Shown here piece after piece: positions 17,041-25,465 of a stretch of 64,000 nucleotides of DNA. A program made the position numbers and the translations under genes. Position 1 is the first letter of the stretch; every line of letters begins with the position of its first letter. The stretch is from Clostridiales bacterium. Lineage in GTDB: Bacteria > Bacillota > Clostridia > Lachnospirales > Lachnospiraceae. Under the pieces are notes generated by a model. The model did not search any database, had not been told where the DNA came from, and saw only the letters and a program-made list of their open reading frames with translations. The stretch spans positions 62,001 through 126,000 of the forward strand of contig JAHZHN010000004.1 in assembly GCA_019420275.1 (NCBI GenBank), written 5' to 3'.

Positions 17041-17084
17041 TTATATCATTACAATGATATAAATAATGTTAATGTATGATACAT
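17041..17084. promoter_or_regulatory. Two adjacent palindromes upstream of the isomerase-like gene
   Basis: TTATATCATT-AC-AATGATATAA (17041-17062), a perfect 10-bp inverted repeat, and ATGTAT-G-ATACAT (17072-17084). The first shares TGATATAA with the operator at 16222-16229. Likely binding sites of the adjacent GntR regulator. Confidence 0.6.
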
Positions 17085-17152
17085 CTGCGCTGGGAGTTTA
17101 CGAAATGTAGGAAGGAGGGCCTATTTATACCCAGTTCCAGGAGAACAAAGAT

Positions 17153-17215
17153 ATGTTTGAATTTGTAACACAGCCGCAGAAATACAGCAGTATATGGGAA
17201 AATTACCAGCCTTAA
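17153..17215 (+). CDS. 20-codon leader ORF before the isomerase-like gene
   Basis: ATG at 17153 with AGGAGA 8 nt upstream opens a 20-codon frame (MFEFVTQPQKYSSIWENYQP). Its TAA stop (17213-17215) overlaps the AAGGAGG ribosome binding site of the next gene. A real ribosome binding site and this stop/SD overlap suggest translational coupling. It could also be the remnant of a longer gene. No homologue was recognised. Confidence 0.45.
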   Translation: MFEFVTQPQKYSSIWENYQP

Positions 17216-17226
17216 GGAGGATAACA

Positions 17227-18957
17227 ATGACAAAATATGATCTATATCCAGAAATTAAAGTGAAGCAATACAGCGGAGCCTGGAGAGGCTATCCGTCGAT
17301 CGCCGAAGAAATTAAAAAGCAAGTACAGAAAGAAAAAACAATCATCGCAGTTGAGAGTTATATTGGTGTACATAATGAAGAAATCAAAACCAATCTGGTG
17401 GATGTGCTGCGGCCGGAACTGGCAATTTTTGCGGATGATCTGGCATTTGACGGAGAGGTCATAACAGAAATGGTAAAACGGAATCTGACAGATGACAGGG
17501 TATTTGGCGTAATGTCACATCATACACTGGATGAGTTTTATGATAAGAAAGCACTGGATCTGGCAAAATCAAAGATTGATCACACAAAAGGACTGATAGT
17601 CATTTATGGAACAGGGGCTTCTTTGGTCACAGAGCCGGATATTTTGATTTATGCAGATCTAGCCAGATGGGAGTGCCAGTGCAGATACCGGGCTGGTGAG
17701 ACTAACTGGAAAGTGTCCAATGAAGCGGAAGATCCGTTAAAGAAAAATAAAAGAGGATACTTTTTCGAGTGGAGGATTTGTGACCGGTTAAAGGATAAAT
17801 TGTATCCTAAGATTGATTTTCTGCTGGATACCAATGTGCCGGATGATCCAAAGATGGTTTCAGGAGAAGATTACCGTTATGGGCTGTCTTTGGCAGTGGA
17901 ACAGCCATTTCGTCTGGTTCCATATTTTGATGCAAGTGTATGGGGCGGTCAGTGGATGAAGCAAAAGTTCGGGCTGGATCCTGAGGCAGATAATTTTGGA
18001 TGGGCGTTTGACGGCGTGCCGGAGGAAAACAGTCTTTATCTGAGGTATGGAGATGTAAGAGTTGAAGTGCCGGCACTGAATCTGGTGCATCAGTTTCCAA
18101 ATGAATTATTAGGAGCAAAAGTCCACAGCCGTTTTGGAAGAGAATTTCCTATCCGGTTTGATTTTCTCGATACGATGGAAGGAGGAAATTTAAGTCTTCA
18201 GGTACATCCTTTGACGGAATATATTCAGGATAAATTTGGAATGCATTACACACAAGATGAGAGCTATTATATTTTAGATGCCGGGGAGAATGCGACAGTA
18301 TATCTAGGTGTCAAAGACAACATTGATCTGGATGATATGGTGGAAGATCTCAAAAAAGCCCAGAAGGAAAACGGTTACCTGTTTCCGGATGAGAGATATG
18401 TTAACTGCTTTCCTGCCAAAAAGCATGATCATTTTCTGATTCCTGCAGGAACAGTCCACTGCGGAGGGGCGAATGTCGTTGTATTGGAAATCAGCGCCAC
18501 GCCATATATTTTTACATTTAAACTGTGGGATTGGGGACGGATCGGACTCGATGGAAGACCGCGGCCTGTTCATATTGAACATGGAAAGGAAAATATTTTG
18601 CTGAAAAGAAATACCCAGTGGGTACAGAACAATCTGATCAATCAGGTACAGACAATATCAGAAAATGACGGTCACACCGAGGAAAGTACCGGACTTCATG
18701 AACTGGAATTTATTGAAACCAGACGTCACTGGCTGAAAGAAACCATTGAGCTAAAAACGAAAGGCAGCGTCAACATGCTTAATTTGATAGAAGGAGATGC
18801 TGTGCTGGTAGAAAGCACGGACGGAAGTTTTTCCCCTTATGAAGTACATTATGGAGAAACATTTATTGTTCCGGCAAAAGTGAGGAAATATAAGATAACA
18901 CCTGTGGTAAAAGAAGAAGGAGATACCTTCGGCCTCATTCAGGCGTATGTAAGATAA
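17227..18957 (+). CDS. Two-domain class I mannose-6-phosphate isomerase-like protein
   Basis: 576 residues, nearly twice a type I phosphomannose isomerase. Residues about 1-205 form a separate domain (TIIAVESYIGVHNEEI, LVDVLRPELAIFADD) resembling a degenerate nucleotide/uridine-kinase-like fold without a clear P-loop. The second part (about 215-576) is a type I isomerase-like cupin with likely zinc ligands in SLQVHP (Gln, His), DESYYIL (Glu) and GTVHCGG (His). It would interconvert mannose-6-P and fructose-6-P or a related sugar phosphate. Start at 17227 is set by AAGGAGG. It is probably controlled by the GntR protein upstream. Confidence 0.85.
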   Translation: MTKYDLYPEIKVKQYSGAWRGYPSIAEEIKKQVQKEKTIIAVESYIGVHNEEIKTNLVDVLRPELAIFADDLAFDGEVITEMVKRNLTDDRVFGVMSHHTLDEFYDKKALDLAKSKIDHTKGLIVIYGTGASLVTEPDILIYADLARWECQCRYRAGETNWKVSNEAEDPLKKNKRGYFFEWRICDRLKDKLYPKIDFLLDTNVPDDPKMVSGEDYRYGLSLAVEQPFRLVPYFDASVWGGQWMKQKFGLDPEADNFGWAFDGVPEENSLYLRYGDVRVEVPALNLVHQFPNELLGAKVHSRFGREFPIRFDFLDTMEGGNLSLQVHPLTEYIQDKFGMHYTQDESYYILDAGENATVYLGVKDNIDLDDMVEDLKKAQKENGYLFPDERYVNCFPAKKHDHFLIPAGTVHCGGANVVVLEISATPYIFTFKLWDWGRIGLDGRPRPVHIEHGKENILLKRNTQWVQNNLINQVQTISENDGHTEESTGLHELEFIETRRHWLKETIELKTKGSVNMLNLIEGDAVLVESTDGSFSPYEVHYGETFIVPAKVRKYKITPVVKEEGDTFGLIQAYVR

Positions 18958-18971
18958 AATTTTTCTTTCTC

Positions 18972-19000
18972 TTGCAGCCTTCGTTTTTCAGTGCCATAAT
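18972..19000 (+). promoter_or_regulatory. Promoter of the MATE exporter gene
   Basis: TTGCAG (18972-18977), 17-nt spacer, CATAAT (18995-19000), 36 nt before the start codon. Confidence 0.6.
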
Positions 19001-19036
19001 ATGTTTTAGAGATTTTAAGATAAAGGAATGAGATAC

Positions 19037-20404
19037 ATGGCAAAAGCTGATAATGATTTTACAAAGGGAAGTATTCCGCGCAATATTTTAAGTATGGCTC
19101 TGCCCATGACGCTGGCGCAGATTATCAATCTTCTATATAATATTGTTGACCGGATTTATATTGGAAGGATCCCGGCAGAAGGTACTCTGGCACTTACAGG
19201 ACTGGGACTGACGTTTCCGATTATTACGATATTAAGTGCATTTGCAAATCTGTTTGGTATGGGCGGTGCCCCCCTTTGTTCGATTGCAAGAGGAAGGAAA
19301 GACAATAAGCGGGCAGGTGAGATTATGAGATGCTCGTACACTTTGCTGGTAGTTACTGCAGTTATTTTAACGGTCGTATGTCTGATTTTTATGAAGCCGC
19401 TGCTGTACGCGTTTGGAGCCAGCGACGCCATTTATCCTTATGCCCGGGATTATCTGAGAATTTATCTGCTGGGAACTATTTTTGTTATGATCAGTCTGGG
19501 AATGAATAATTTCATTAATTCTCAGGGGTTTGGAAAGATGGGAATGATGACGATCCTGTGCGGGGCTGTAGCCAATATCATCCTGGATCCTGTGTTTATC
19601 TTCGGGTTTGGGATGGGAGTTCGGGGTGCGGCCATTGCGACTGTGATTTCTCAGGGTCTGTCATCGGCCTTCGCTTTAAAGTTTTTAAACAGTTCTAAGG
19701 CGATTTTAAAACTGAATCCAAAAGAGTTTTATTTTAATGGAAAACTGGCAAAAGAAATTACATCTATGGGGGTGTCTGGCTTTACACTGGCGGCCACCAA
19801 TGGAGCGGTTCAGATTGTCTGTAATGCCCAGCTGCAGCAGTTTGGAGGAGATTTGTATATAGGCGTTATGACGATCCTGAATTCGGTCAGGGATATTCTG
19901 ACTATGCCGGTAACAGGAATTACAAATGGCGGACAGCCGGTGCTTGGGTATAATTATGGAGCAGGAAAATACGACAGAGTGAAAAAGAGCATAAAGTTTA
20001 TGACATTTTCATGTCTTGTGTATACGGCTCTGGCATGGCTTTGTGTAATTTTGTTTCCAGAAGTATTTATTCATATTTTTAATGGAAGTGCAGATTTGAT
20101 GGATGCAGGAATTCCAGCGCTGCATATTTATTTCTTTGGCTTTATTTTTATGACGCTGCAGTTTTCGGGGCAATCCACATTTGTGGCTTTGGGAAGAGCA
20201 AAGCAGGCGACATTCTTCTCTATTTTCCGTAAGATTATTATTGTAGTTCCGCTGGCTTTGATTCTGCCGTATATAGGAAATCTTGGCGTGAACGGAGTCT
20301 TCTTGTCTGAACCGATTTCGAATTTTATCGGCGGTGTGGCAAGTTTTACAACGATGATGCTGACTGTGTGGAGAAAACTGGAACCAAAACAAAGAAAAAA
20401 ATAA
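19037..20404 (+). CDS. MATE-family multidrug efflux transporter
   Basis: 455 residues, about 12 hydrophobic segments in two MatE repeats. N-terminal signature FTKGSIPRNILSMALPMTLAQI, then LYNIVDRIYIGRI; the second half has VQIVCNAQLQQFGGDLYIG and GGQPVLGYNYGAGKYDRVK. An antiporter that expels cationic compounds using Na+ or H+. ATG at 19037 is preferred because AAAGGA directly abuts the earlier ATG (19028) but is 9 nt from this one. A weak GC-rich hairpin with TTTT lies at about 20416-20446. Confidence 0.93.
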   Translation: MAKADNDFTKGSIPRNILSMALPMTLAQIINLLYNIVDRIYIGRIPAEGTLALTGLGLTFPIITILSAFANLFGMGGAPLCSIARGRKDNKRAGEIMRCSYTLLVVTAVILTVVCLIFMKPLLYAFGASDAIYPYARDYLRIYLLGTIFVMISLGMNNFINSQGFGKMGMMTILCGAVANIILDPVFIFGFGMGVRGAAIATVISQGLSSAFALKFLNSSKAILKLNPKEFYFNGKLAKEITSMGVSGFTLAATNGAVQIVCNAQLQQFGGDLYIGVMTILNSVRDILTMPVTGITNGGQPVLGYNYGAGKYDRVKKSIKFMTFSCLVYTALAWLCVILFPEVFIHIFNGSADLMDAGIPALHIYFFGFIFMTLQFSGQSTFVALGRAKQATFFSIFRKIIIVVPLALILPYIGNLGVNGVFLSEPISNFIGGVASFTTMMLTVWRKLEPKQRKK

Positions 20405-20480
20405 GAAAAAGTTTGGAAGGGGCTTCTTTACGAAGGAGTCCTTTTCCTGTAATATAGGGATAAGAATGGAGGATGAAAAG

Positions 20481-21215
20481 ATGGATCAGGAAAAAGTCTT
20501 AAAATTACAGGAAATGATAGATGACAGCCATAGGATCGTCTTTTTTGGCGGAGCCGGGGTGTCTACAGAAAGCAATATTCCGGATTTCAGGAGTACAGAT
20601 GGTCTGTACAATCAGACTTATAAGTATCCGCCGGAGGTTATGGTAAGCCATACCTTTTATACGCAGCATACGGAAGAATTTTATGAATTTTATAAGAATA
20701 AGATGCTGTTTCTGGATGCAGAGCCCAATAAGGCTCATAAGAAACTGGCGGAACTCGAGGAAGCAGGCAAATTGACTGCGGTCGTGACACAGAATATTGA
20801 TGGACTGCACCAGAAGGCAGGAAGTCATAAAGTATATGAGCTTCATGGAAGCGTCCATAGGAATTATTGTGTGAAATGTCATAAATTTTTTGATGCGGAA
20901 TATATAGCAGCTTGTGATGGTGTTCCCCACTGCGACGTGTGCGGCAGTGTGATTAAACCAGATGTAGTTTTATATGAGGAAAGCCTGGATGGAAATGTAA
21001 TGCAGGGAGCGATCAATGCCATTGCCAATGCGGATATGCTGATCATTGGAGGAACTTCTTTGGTTGTTTATCCGGCAGCTGGAATGATCGATTATTTCCG
21101 TGGGAAATATCTGGTCGTTTTGAACCGTGATGCCACGTCCCGAGATAAGCAGGCGGATCTTTGCATTACAGATCCGATTGGTGAAGTACTGGGGCAGATA
21201 AAGGTAACTAAATGA
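20481..21215 (+). CDS. cobB: NAD-dependent protein deacylase, sirtuin family
   Basis: 244 residues. Sirtuin motifs in order: FFGGAGVSTESNIPDFRS, VVTQNIDGLHQKAG, catalytic His in ELHGSVH, zinc Cys pairs CVKC and CDVC, IIGGTSLVVYPAAG, VLNRD. It removes acyl groups from lysines using NAD+. ATG 20481 is favoured over 20466 because GGAGG lies between them at 8 nt. It overlaps the next gene by ATGA, making one operon with the NusG_II/Gx/ApbE genes. Confidence 0.95.
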   Translation: MDQEKVLKLQEMIDDSHRIVFFGGAGVSTESNIPDFRSTDGLYNQTYKYPPEVMVSHTFYTQHTEEFYEFYKNKMLFLDAEPNKAHKKLAELEEAGKLTAVVTQNIDGLHQKAGSHKVYELHGSVHRNYCVKCHKFFDAEYIAACDGVPHCDVCGSVIKPDVVLYEESLDGNVMQGAINAIANADMLIIGGTSLVVYPAAGMIDYFRGKYLVVLNRDATSRDKQADLCITDPIGEVLGQIKVTK

Positions 21216-21577
21216 AGAAAAAAGATTTGATATTAATTGGTGTGATTTTGCTGGCTGCTTTGGCAGGGATGGGAATCATACGATGGACACAGCAGGATGG
21301 AACACAGGCAGTAGTGACCGTTGACGGAAAAGAAGTGTACCGCACGGATATTTCCAGGGATCAGACGTATAAAATTCCAGTGAAAAATGGAACGAATGTT
21401 ATGAAGATTCAGGATGGAAAAGTTACTATGAGTGAAGCAGACTGTCCTGATCAAATCTGCAGGAATCATGCGGATATCAGCAAGACAGGTGAAACAATCG
21501 TGTGCCTGCCGCATAAAGTGGTCATTGAAGTGACTTCAAAAACAGGAACAACGGAACTAGACGGCATTACACGATAG
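21212..21577 (+). CDS. NusG domain II (EetA-like) membrane-anchored protein
   Basis: 121 residues: one N-terminal membrane helix (about 5-24) and an extracytoplasmic NusG domain II (about 35-118), including the CPDQICRNHADIS and GETIVCLPHKVVIEV motifs of this family. Proteins of this type are encoded with ApbE and a Gx-type membrane protein in extracellular electron transfer and flavinylation clusters (EetA/EetB naming in Listeria). Its exact biochemical role is unknown. Start overlaps the sirtuin stop by 4 nt. Confidence 0.88.
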   Translation: MKKKDLILIGVILLAALAGMGIIRWTQQDGTQAVVTVDGKEVYRTDISRDQTYKIPVKNGTNVMKIQDGKVTMSEADCPDQICRNHADISKTGETIVCLPHKVVIEVTSKTGTTELDGITR

Positions 21578-21586
21578 GAGGAAGAG

Positions 21587-22081
21587 ATGAATGCAAAAAG
21601 AATAGCAGCGGACGGACTTTTTTTGGCTCTTGCACTGGTCGTATCTTATATTGAAGTGCTGATTCCGATTCCGCTTGGGGTTCCCGGAGTAAAACTTGGG
21701 CTTGCCAATGCTGTCATTATGGTCCTTTTGTTTTTCACGACATGGCAGAGAACTCTTTTAATTTCCATTGTAAGGATTCTCCTTGCTGGTTTTTTATTTG
21801 GCAATCCGATGACTATTGTATACAGCTTGGCAGGAGGAATCTTAAGTCTTTTTGTTATGGTAATTTTAAGAAAAATCAAGGGATTTTCTGTCATTGGCAT
21901 TAGTGTAGGCGGCGGTGTGGCTCATAACATTGGACAGCTTTCTGTGGCAGTCGCTTTAATGGAAAATGCAAGAATCTATTATTATGCGCCAATTCTGCTG
22001 GTGACAGGAACGATTTCGGGAATCGCTATTGGAATATTGACAGGAATCTTGATCAAGAAACTGCCAAAGAATTTATTTTAA
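21587..22081 (+). CDS. Gx transporter family membrane protein (EetB-like)
   Basis: 164 residues, about five hydrophobic segments. Family features: RIAADGLFLALALVVSYIE, PLGVPGVKLGLANAVIM, GGGVAHNIGQLSVA. Members are often misnamed heptaprenyl diphosphate synthase component I; the fold resembles ECF-type substrate-binding membrane proteins. Located between the NusG_II protein and ApbE, so it probably serves the same extracytoplasmic redox module. Confidence 0.9.
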   Translation: MNAKRIAADGLFLALALVVSYIEVLIPIPLGVPGVKLGLANAVIMVLLFFTTWQRTLLISIVRILLAGFLFGNPMTIVYSLAGGILSLFVMVILRKIKGFSVIGISVGGGVAHNIGQLSVAVALMENARIYYYAPILLVTGTISGIAIGILTGILIKKLPKNLF

Positions 22082-22103
22082 AAGGAACGACAGGAGACGA
22101 CTT

Positions 22104-23192
22104 ATGCGACGACAGATAAAAAAAGGACTCTTAATGTTTGCCGCGGCATCTTTCTTTTTGATCACAGGATGTGAGAGGCAGCCGGAGTCATACAGTCATA
22201 CGGATTTTGCCATGGGAACCGTTACGAATGTTACATTATACGGCACTGGTGATCTGGAGGAAAAAGAAAAAAATATCATTGAAGAAGTAAAGAATCTGGA
22301 AGATACGATATCCTGGAGAATTGAGGATTCACAGTTATCTAAGATCAATCAAAAACTGAAAGAAAACAATGGGAAAGCGAAAGCATCCGGGGAGATGAAA
22401 CAATGGATTGCCCAGACACTTAAGATCAGCCGGGATTCTTACTGTGACGGGAGAAATACAGTAGATCCAACTATCGGCGTTTTGACGCAGCTTTGGGATT
22501 TTGAGTCAGATGACCCGAAAGTTCCATCTGCATCCAGCATACAAAAGGCTCTTCAGGGGAATCTGGCAGTCAATAGTTCCCAGACGACGATTGATGATGA
22601 TGGAACCATCACAGCCAAGAACCCTAATACGGTTTTTGACTTAGGAGCTTTTGGAAAAGGAATCGGAACGGATGTGATAAAAGAGACGCTGGAGAAAGAC
22701 GATGATATTTCCGGAGCCATGATTGCTTTGGGAGGAAGTATTTATGTCTATGGAGAAAAACCAGATGGAGAGAATTGGAATGTTGGAATTCAGACTCCGT
22801 CGAAGGGAAGCGGAGAAGTCCTGGGAAGCATCAGCACGAAAGGGGATACTTTTATCAGTACATCAGGAGATTATGAGAAGTATTTTGTAGATGAAGCAAC
22901 AGGGAAGACATATTTTCATATTCTGGATCCGAAAACCGGATATTCCGTAGAGACAGAAATCACATCCTGCACGATTGTGTGTGATTCCGGAATTAATAGT
23001 GATGGCCTTTCTACGGCGTGTTTTGCCATGGGGCCGGAAAAGAGTCAGGAACTGCTGAAGAAATATAATGCGTCTGCAATCTTTGTGGATAAGAATAAGC
23101 ATGTTTATGTGAGTGGTGATGTGGATTTTAGCATATCGGATAATGCTTATAAAGAGGTCTCTCTTAAAGAATTTTTAGAGGCAAATCGTTAA
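22104..23192 (+). CDS. apbE: FAD:protein FMN transferase lipoprotein
   Basis: 362 residues. Lipoprotein signal with lipobox ITGC (Cys about residue 23), so it is anchored outside the membrane. ApbE motifs: FAMGTVTNVTLYG, VDPTIGVLTQLWDF, DLGAFGKGIGTDVI, ALGGSIYVYG, TSGDYEKYF, YFHILDPKTGYS. It attaches FMN covalently to Ser/Thr of target redox proteins. No target with an obvious flavinylation motif was seen in the window. Ends the operon. Confidence 0.96.
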   Translation: MRRQIKKGLLMFAAASFFLITGCERQPESYSHTDFAMGTVTNVTLYGTGDLEEKEKNIIEEVKNLEDTISWRIEDSQLSKINQKLKENNGKAKASGEMKQWIAQTLKISRDSYCDGRNTVDPTIGVLTQLWDFESDDPKVPSASSIQKALQGNLAVNSSQTTIDDDGTITAKNPNTVFDLGAFGKGIGTDVIKETLEKDDDISGAMIALGGSIYVYGEKPDGENWNVGIQTPSKGSGEVLGSISTKGDTFISTSGDYEKYFVDEATGKTYFHILDPKTGYSVETEITSCTIVCDSGINSDGLSTACFAMGPEKSQELLKKYNASAIFVDKNKHVYVSGDVDFSISDNAYKEVSLKEFLEANR

Positions 23193-23207
23193 AAAAACAA
23201 TGCAACT

Positions 23208-23258
23208 GCTGGTTGACAAATTTCCAAGGGCACTTGGTAGTTGTCAACCGGCTTTTTT
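23208..23258 (+). terminator. Terminator after apbE
   Basis: GC-T-GGTTGACAA pairs with TTGTCAACC-G-GC and an inner CCAAG/CTTGG stem closes on GGCA; six T residues follow. Confidence 0.92.
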
Positions 23259-23312
23259 GTTACGATAAGACCAGATCAAGAGATAGATTAAGAGAGAAAA
23301 GGAGGAGGAGAT

Positions 23313-24302
23313 ATGAAACTTGCTGAAAAAATAACAAAGCATCGAAAACAAAAAGGATGGTCTCAGGAACAGCTGGCAGAGCAGCTGGATATTTCAAGAC
23401 AGTCCGTTTCTAAGTGGGAAAGCGGAGCATCAATTCCTGATCTAGATAAGATTCTTCGATTAAGTGAAATTTTTGAAGTCAGTACGGATTATCTTCTGAA
23501 AGATGAAATGGAGGAAGAGCAGGTAAAGTCAGATGAAGACAAATTGGAAAATGAGGAGACAAAACGAATCATATCTCAGACAGAAGCCAAAACCTATCTT
23601 GAGATCATGAGGCAGGCATCCAGAAAAATAGCAGCTGGTGTTGCAGTTTGTATTTTGTCGCCTGTCTTTTTGATCCTTTTTGCAGGAATGGCAGAAAATC
23701 ATGTGATTGATGTGACGGAGGATACTGCAGGAGGAATAGGAACTGTGGTTCTGCTGCTCATGATTACCTGCGCGGTGATTATTTTTATTGCAGAAGGTAT
23801 GAAGATACAAAAATATGAGTATATTGAAAAAGAGCTGATTGCTTTGAATGATAGTACAGCCGATATCATACAAAAGGAAAAAGAACAATTTTATCAGGTA
23901 TATAAAAATTCAATTTCTATGGGAGTGGCAATCTGTATTGTAAGTTTGATTCCAATTTTAATTGCAGGAGCACTGACAAGTGAAGAAGTTGTTTATATCT
24001 GGTGTGTAGCGCTGTTTTTGGCTATGATTGCTGTGGGAGTCTTTTTCCTGGTATATTCGTCTATGATGTACGGAAGTTATCAAAAGCTTCTTTGTGAAGG
24101 TGATTATACAAGGGAAAAGAGACAGGAAAAAAAGAAAAATGAATACTTAGATAAAGCATATTGGTGTTTAGTTACAACCATCTATCTCGGTATAAGTTTT
24201 TATACGATGGCTTGGGAGAGAACATGGATTATATGGCCTTGTACAGCAGTATTTTATGGTGCGGTCTGTGCCATACGGAAGTTGGTTTCCGGGGGAAAAT
24301 AG
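23313..24302 (+). CDS. XRE-family HTH membrane protein
   Basis: 329 residues. An N-terminal HTH_3 domain (about 5-60; RKQKGWSQEQLAEQLDISRQSVSKWESG) is followed by an acidic linker and five to six hydrophobic segments (about 105-325). The DNA-binding domain tethered to a membrane region suggests a membrane-responsive regulator, common in Clostridia. Target unknown. AGGAGGAG ribosome binding site; single gene, convergent with the LysR gene downstream. Confidence 0.88.
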   Translation: MKLAEKITKHRKQKGWSQEQLAEQLDISRQSVSKWESGASIPDLDKILRLSEIFEVSTDYLLKDEMEEEQVKSDEDKLENEETKRIISQTEAKTYLEIMRQASRKIAAGVAVCILSPVFLILFAGMAENHVIDVTEDTAGGIGTVVLLLMITCAVIIFIAEGMKIQKYEYIEKELIALNDSTADIIQKEKEQFYQVYKNSISMGVAICIVSLIPILIAGALTSEEVVYIWCVALFLAMIAVGVFFLVYSSMMYGSYQKLLCEGDYTREKRQEKKKNEYLDKAYWCLVTTIYLGISFYTMAWERTWIIWPCTAVFYGAVCAIRKLVSGGK

Positions 24303-24400
24303 GTATAACAAAATCCAGAATATTACATGGAAGATCTCCTTCTTTGAAGGAGGGCAAAAAAAGCAGTTTAGGCAGTAAACAATAAGATATTTTATATTTT

Positions 24401-25300
24401 CTAAAAAGATACTTTTGTAATAGAAGAAACACGTTTTATAAACCACCGGATTGGATCGGTTTTCTTATTCTTTTGGCAGGCAATCCCATAATCGATTGGT
24501 ATTCCTTCTTGAGGCTTCATCGGGAGAACAAGAAAATCTTCCAGATGATCCGGGAGATAAAAATCCGGAAGGATGGCCGCTCCGTATCCGCATCTTGCAA
24601 GGAGAACTGCTTCCTGGATATTTTCGCACATGATATTGAAATATGTCTGGGAATGAAGGGTAAGCTTCTCCTGCAGCTGATTTCCATTTTGAAATGGAAT
24701 CAATTTAGGATGCAGTGTGATGAGACAGTCTTCCTTTAAATCCTCAAATGTCAGAAATTTTTTCCTTTTTAGAGGAGAGTCCTTTGAAAGGAGAACAAAA
24801 GTGCGGGAGCGGTGCAGCTTATGGAAGATACAGTCAGATACTCCGTGGATCATTTCACTTGTAACGAACATAAGATCAAGCTGTCGGCTCTGAAACAGAT
24901 TTTTTAGAGCAAAATAATTTTGAATCATTAGCTTTGGATAGACCTGCGGATATTGCCGGCGCATTTCTTTTAGAACTGGCTGAAAAAAAGAGGTTTCCTC
25001 ATAGCTGGTACATCCAATCTGAAAAAAAGAGATATCTTTTTGAGCAATCTTTTGGATCTTCTTTTCTGCAATATCAATTCGAGACAAAATATCTTTGGCA
25101 TCAGTATAAAACAGTTGTCCTGTTTCTGTAAGTTTTACCATTTTGGAAGTGCGGATAAATAAGAGGGTATTTAATTCATTCTCCAGATTTTTAATATGAT
25201 GTGTTACCGTTGGAGTGGATAAATATAGTTCTTCTGCCGCCTTGGTAAAATTCAGATGGTCTGCAACACAGACAAAACATAGTAATTGTTGTGTATTCAT
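24401..25300 (-). CDS. LysR-family transcriptional regulator
   Basis: 299 residues. Winged HTH at 1-60 (MNTQQLLCFVCVADHLNFTKAAEELYLS in part; TPTVTHHIKNLE), then a substrate-binding effector domain. GGAGG precedes the ATG. It is divergent from the ABC exporter pair, which it probably regulates through the dyad in the intergenic region. Co-inducer unknown. Confidence 0.92.
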   Translation of the reverse strand: MNTQQLLCFVCVADHLNFTKAAEELYLSTPTVTHHIKNLENELNTLLFIRTSKMVKLTETGQLFYTDAKDILSRIDIAEKKIQKIAQKDISFFQIGCTSYEETSFFQPVLKEMRRQYPQVYPKLMIQNYFALKNLFQSRQLDLMFVTSEMIHGVSDCIFHKLHRSRTFVLLSKDSPLKRKKFLTFEDLKEDCLITLHPKLIPFQNGNQLQEKLTLHSQTYFNIMCENIQEAVLLARCGYGAAILPDFYLPDHLEDFLVLPMKPQEGIPIDYGIACQKNKKTDPIRWFIKRVSSITKVSF

Positions 25301-25382
25301 AATAATCCTCCTTGTTTCCAGTGTATGCTAAATAAAGAAAAAATTCAATGAAACATTAGATTTTTTCTAATAATATTAAATT

Positions 25383-25419
25383 ATTTCAAATTCAGTTTTG
25401 AAATAAAGAATGATAGAAT
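25383..25419. promoter_or_regulatory. LysR-type dyad and -10 upstream of ABC exporter
   Basis: ATTTCAAA-N6-TTTGAAAT (25383-25404), a perfect 8-bp inverted repeat fitting the T-N11-A style of LysR sites, is followed by a -10-like TAGAAT (25414-25419). No good -35, consistent with activator dependence. Confidence 0.55.
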
Positions 25420-25465
25420 GGCAGACAGAAGTTCATGAAAAGAACAAAGGGAAAGGAGAAAAGAA

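Noticed and set aside
24336..24352. Perfect hairpin CTCCTTC-TTT-GAAGGAG between the XRE and LysR genes
   Set aside because: No T-run follows on either strand, so it does not qualify as an intrinsic terminator, and no other role is visible.
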